From assembly GCA_964353855.1 (NCBI GenBank), contig CAYGWX010000061.1, positions 1 through 15,309 on the forward strand: a stretch of DNA of 15,309 nucleotides. Reading direction: 5' to 3'. The number at the start of each line of letters is the position of its first letter. Position 1 is the first letter of the stretch. Under the pieces are notes generated by a model. That model saw nothing but the letters and a program-made list of their open reading frames with translations, was not told the origin of the DNA and searched no databases. The stretch is from CAYGWX01 sp964353855 [NCBI: uncultured bacterium] (lineage in GTDB: Bacteria > Edwardsbacteria > CAYGWX01). The position numbers were made by a program, and so were the translations under genes. Below, one piece after another: positions 14,568 to 15,309 of the stretch.

Positions 14568-14620
14568 TGAAGTCACAAATTGTGATTTCATGTTTGAGGT
14601 CACAATCTGTGACCTTAAAG
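14568..14620 (+). repeat. Two tandem 27-bp units, each a palindrome on TCACA/TGTGA
   Basis: Unit 1 (14568-14594) holds TCACAA-A-TTGTGA at 14573-14585. Unit 2 (14595-14620) holds AGGTCACA-ATC-TGTGACCT at 14597-14615. Both start TTGA(A/G)GTCACAA and have a period of 27 bp. They may be operator-like sites, a palindromic repeat, or a decayed coding fragment (a frame from 14568 reads LKSQIVISC then LRSQSVTLK). Confidence 0.65.
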
Positions 14621-14627
14621 CAGGTTT

Positions 14628-14656
14628 TTCTAACCTCTAATCTCTAACTTCTAATC
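14628..14656 (+). repeat. Degenerate CTCTAA(C/T) tandem repeat
   Basis: Four imperfect units of 7-8 nt: TTCTAAC, CTCTAAT, CTCTAACT, TCTAAT. They resemble the CTCAC-type stretch at 15060-15094. There is no coding potential. Confidence 0.5.
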
Positions 14657-14667
14657 CCTGCCGTTTT

Positions 14668-14712
14668 CCCCTCTCCTAAAGAGGTAGGAGAGGGCTAGGG
14701 TGAGGTTGAATT
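14668..14712 (+). repeat. CCCCTCTCCTA palindromic repeat, copy 1
   Basis: CCCTCTCCTA (14669-14678) and TAGGAGAGGG (14685-14694) are inverted around AAGAGG. A tail containing GGGTGAGGTTGAA follows. The same element recurs exactly 200 bp downstream. Confidence 0.75.
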
Positions 14713-14867
14713 ATCATAATTTCTTTCCGGGGGTGCTCAGCGAGCCTGGGTTTTTCTCAGGCGAGCGCCGAAGGGGGGCCTGCCCCGATAGCGGAAATTG
14801 CCGAAAGGCAATTTGGGAGGGTGTGAGGTTGGTGTATTAAAGAGGGTTTCTTTTCCTTCGTTTTTTC

Positions 14868-14912
14868 CCCCTCTCCTAAAGAGGTAGGAGAGGGGTTTGG
14901 GGAGAGGTTGAA
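14868..14912 (+). repeat. CCCCTCTCCTA palindromic repeat, copy 2
   Basis: CCCCTCTCCTA (14868-14878) and TAGGAGAGGGG (14885-14895) form a perfect 11-bp inverted repeat with the same AAGAGG loop as copy 1. The tail GGAGAGGTTGAA also matches. Confidence 0.75.
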
Positions 14913-14946
14913 GATATCTATTATATTTTCTTTTGTATTCCTTATC

Positions 14947-14961
14947 GGGCGGGCGGGCGGG
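14947..14961 (+). repeat. (GGGC)4 tandem repeat, G-quadruplex motif
   Basis: GGGCGGGCGGGCGGG has four G3 tracts with single-C loops, the most compact quadruplex-forming pattern. It sits inside an AT-rich stretch, 15 nt before the next hairpin. Confidence 0.7.
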
Positions 14962-14975
14962 AATAAAATATCTTT

Positions 14976-15008
14976 GAGAGGCCCGTCGCAAGCCGGGCCT
15001 CTCCTTTT
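14976..15008 (+). terminator. Hairpin with GAGAGGCCCG stem, terminator-like
   Basis: A 10-bp perfect stem, GAGAGGCCCG (14976-14985) with CGGGCCTCTC (14994-15003), has an 8-nt loop and is followed by CTTTTCG. No plus-strand gene ends just before it. It could end read-through from the ADP-ribosylglycohydrolase transcript or act on the minus-strand gene ending at 15096. Confidence 0.6.
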
Positions 15009-15059
15009 CGTGCCTTGAGCGGGTCGTGTCGGTGAAAGGCTGGAGGCAGCAATGTCTTT

Positions 15060-15094
15060 ACCTCTCACTTCTCACCTCTCACGTCTCACTTGTA
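15060..15094 (+). repeat. Degenerate CTCAC tandem repeat
   Basis: CTCAC recurs at 7-8 nt spacing, as CTCACTT, CTCACCT, CTCACGT and CTCACTT, followed by GTAAC. It abuts the stop of the minus-strand gene. Confidence 0.5.
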
Positions 15095-15095
15095 A

Positions 15096-15309
15096 CTAAG
15101 GCACGATGGACTCGCCCACCGAGTACGGGCCGCGTCCGCCGTCCGGCCTGACCGGTCGTCCCTCCACGCCGAAGTTGCGTCCGGTGAGGAGCGGGCCGAA
15201 GGTCATGGTCCCCAGCGCCCCGTCCAGGTACAGGCTGTGCTTGTACTTGGAGGAGTACAGGTGCCGGGACGCGGGAGCGTCCTGGGTCCAGAAGTCCACC
15301 AGGACTCCC
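15096..15309 (-). CDS. Unidentified protein, C-terminal end (partial at the window edge)
   Basis: The last ~71 codons of a minus-strand gene that runs off the right edge. The frame stays open to 15309 (reading ...VLVDFWTQDAP), so GTG 15299 is not necessarily the start. The stop is TAG at 15096-15098. Codons are strongly G/C-ending, as in the real genes of this window, which supports it being coding; the opposite strand is also open here, as is common in GC-rich DNA. The sequence (HLYSSKYKHSLYLDGALGTM, FGPLLTGRNFGVEGRP, RGPYSVGESIVP at the end) has many Gly, Tyr and Ser and could be part of a beta-rich secreted or outer-membrane protein, but I do not recognise it. It converges on the ADP-ribosylglycohydrolase operon. 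Confidence 0.6.
   Translation of the reverse strand, partial: GVLVDFWTQDAPASRHLYSSKYKHSLYLDGALGTMTFGPLLTGRNFGVEGRPVRPDGGRGPYSVGESIVP

Larger units (their letters stand above)
14470..15095. other. Repeat-rich non-coding region between convergent genes
   Basis: About 600 bp without a credible gene. It holds the TCACA palindromes, degenerate CTCTAA and CTCAC tracts, two CCCCTCTCCTA repeats, a (GGGC)4 tract and a terminator-like hairpin, each listed separately. Another small inverted pair (CCTG near 14746 with CAGG near 14758) flanks a GGTTTTTCT loop. The open frames here have mixed base use and no ribosome sites. Confidence 0.7.

Noticed and set aside
14568-14912. CRISPR array
   Set aside because: Repeats are short, differ from each other, and lack regular unique spacers of constant length. 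No cas genes are present.
15105-15309. Plus-strand open frame at the right edge
   Set aside because: It is open but Pro/Arg/Ser-rich and has no ribosome site. The minus-strand frame has typical G/C-ending codons and a more balanced protein.

Overview
The window comes from a GC-rich bacterium. Coding frames use mostly G or C in the third position, except for one gene (4495-5826) that is visibly more AT-rich. A secreted protein with a C-terminal sorting domain like those of type IX secretion (T9SS) cargo, together with a PorV/PorP-like outer-membrane barrel fused to OmpA, points to a didermal lineage of the FCB superphylum (Bacteroidetes, Fibrobacteres and neighbouring candidate phyla). That placement is an inference; the 23S fragment at the left edge could settle it.

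Layout. 1-722: 3' end of a 23S rRNA gene, a spacer of about 180 nt without tRNA, a 5S rRNA gene and a strong hairpin, which form the end of an rRNA operon. 777-1499: an exported metallo-beta-lactamase-fold hydrolase with its own terminator. 1566-4400: a sigma70-like promoter drives the translationally coupled tldD-pmbA metalloprotease pair. 4409-5884: three tandem hairpins, then an AT-richer secreted seven-bladed beta-propeller with a T9SS-type tail and a terminator. 5988-6707: a HicB-like/DinB fusion protein. 6814-12268: a compact same-strand cluster, probably one operon, encoding an envelope machine: a lipoprotein, a polytopic membrane protein, a TPR lipoprotein, a barrel/carboxypeptidase-regulatory/OmpA protein, an exported helix-hairpin-helix protein and a REC-DUF4388 response regulator. 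12303-14469: a hairpin, a near-consensus promoter and a structured leader precede two overlapping genes for a DGQHR-domain protein and an ADP-ribosylglycohydrolase, which are followed by a hairpin with a related stem. 14470-15095: about 600 bp of non-coding DNA packed with small palindromes, tandem repeats and a G-quadruplex motif. 15096-15309: the C-terminal end of an unidentified gene on the minus strand.

How the parts may work together. The sorting-domain propeller, the barrel-CRD-OmpA protein and the TPR lipoprotein are consistent with a divergent T9SS-like export or surface-attachment system: the known PorE subunit of T9SS combines TPR, propeller, CRD and OmpA-like modules. The most unusual small system is the DGQHR-ADP-ribosylglycohydrolase pair. 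It has its own promoter and related hairpins on both sides, and it joins a DndB-like nucleic-acid-modification fold to an enzyme that removes ADP-ribose. No canonical CRISPR array, transposase, tRNA or complete defence system is visible.
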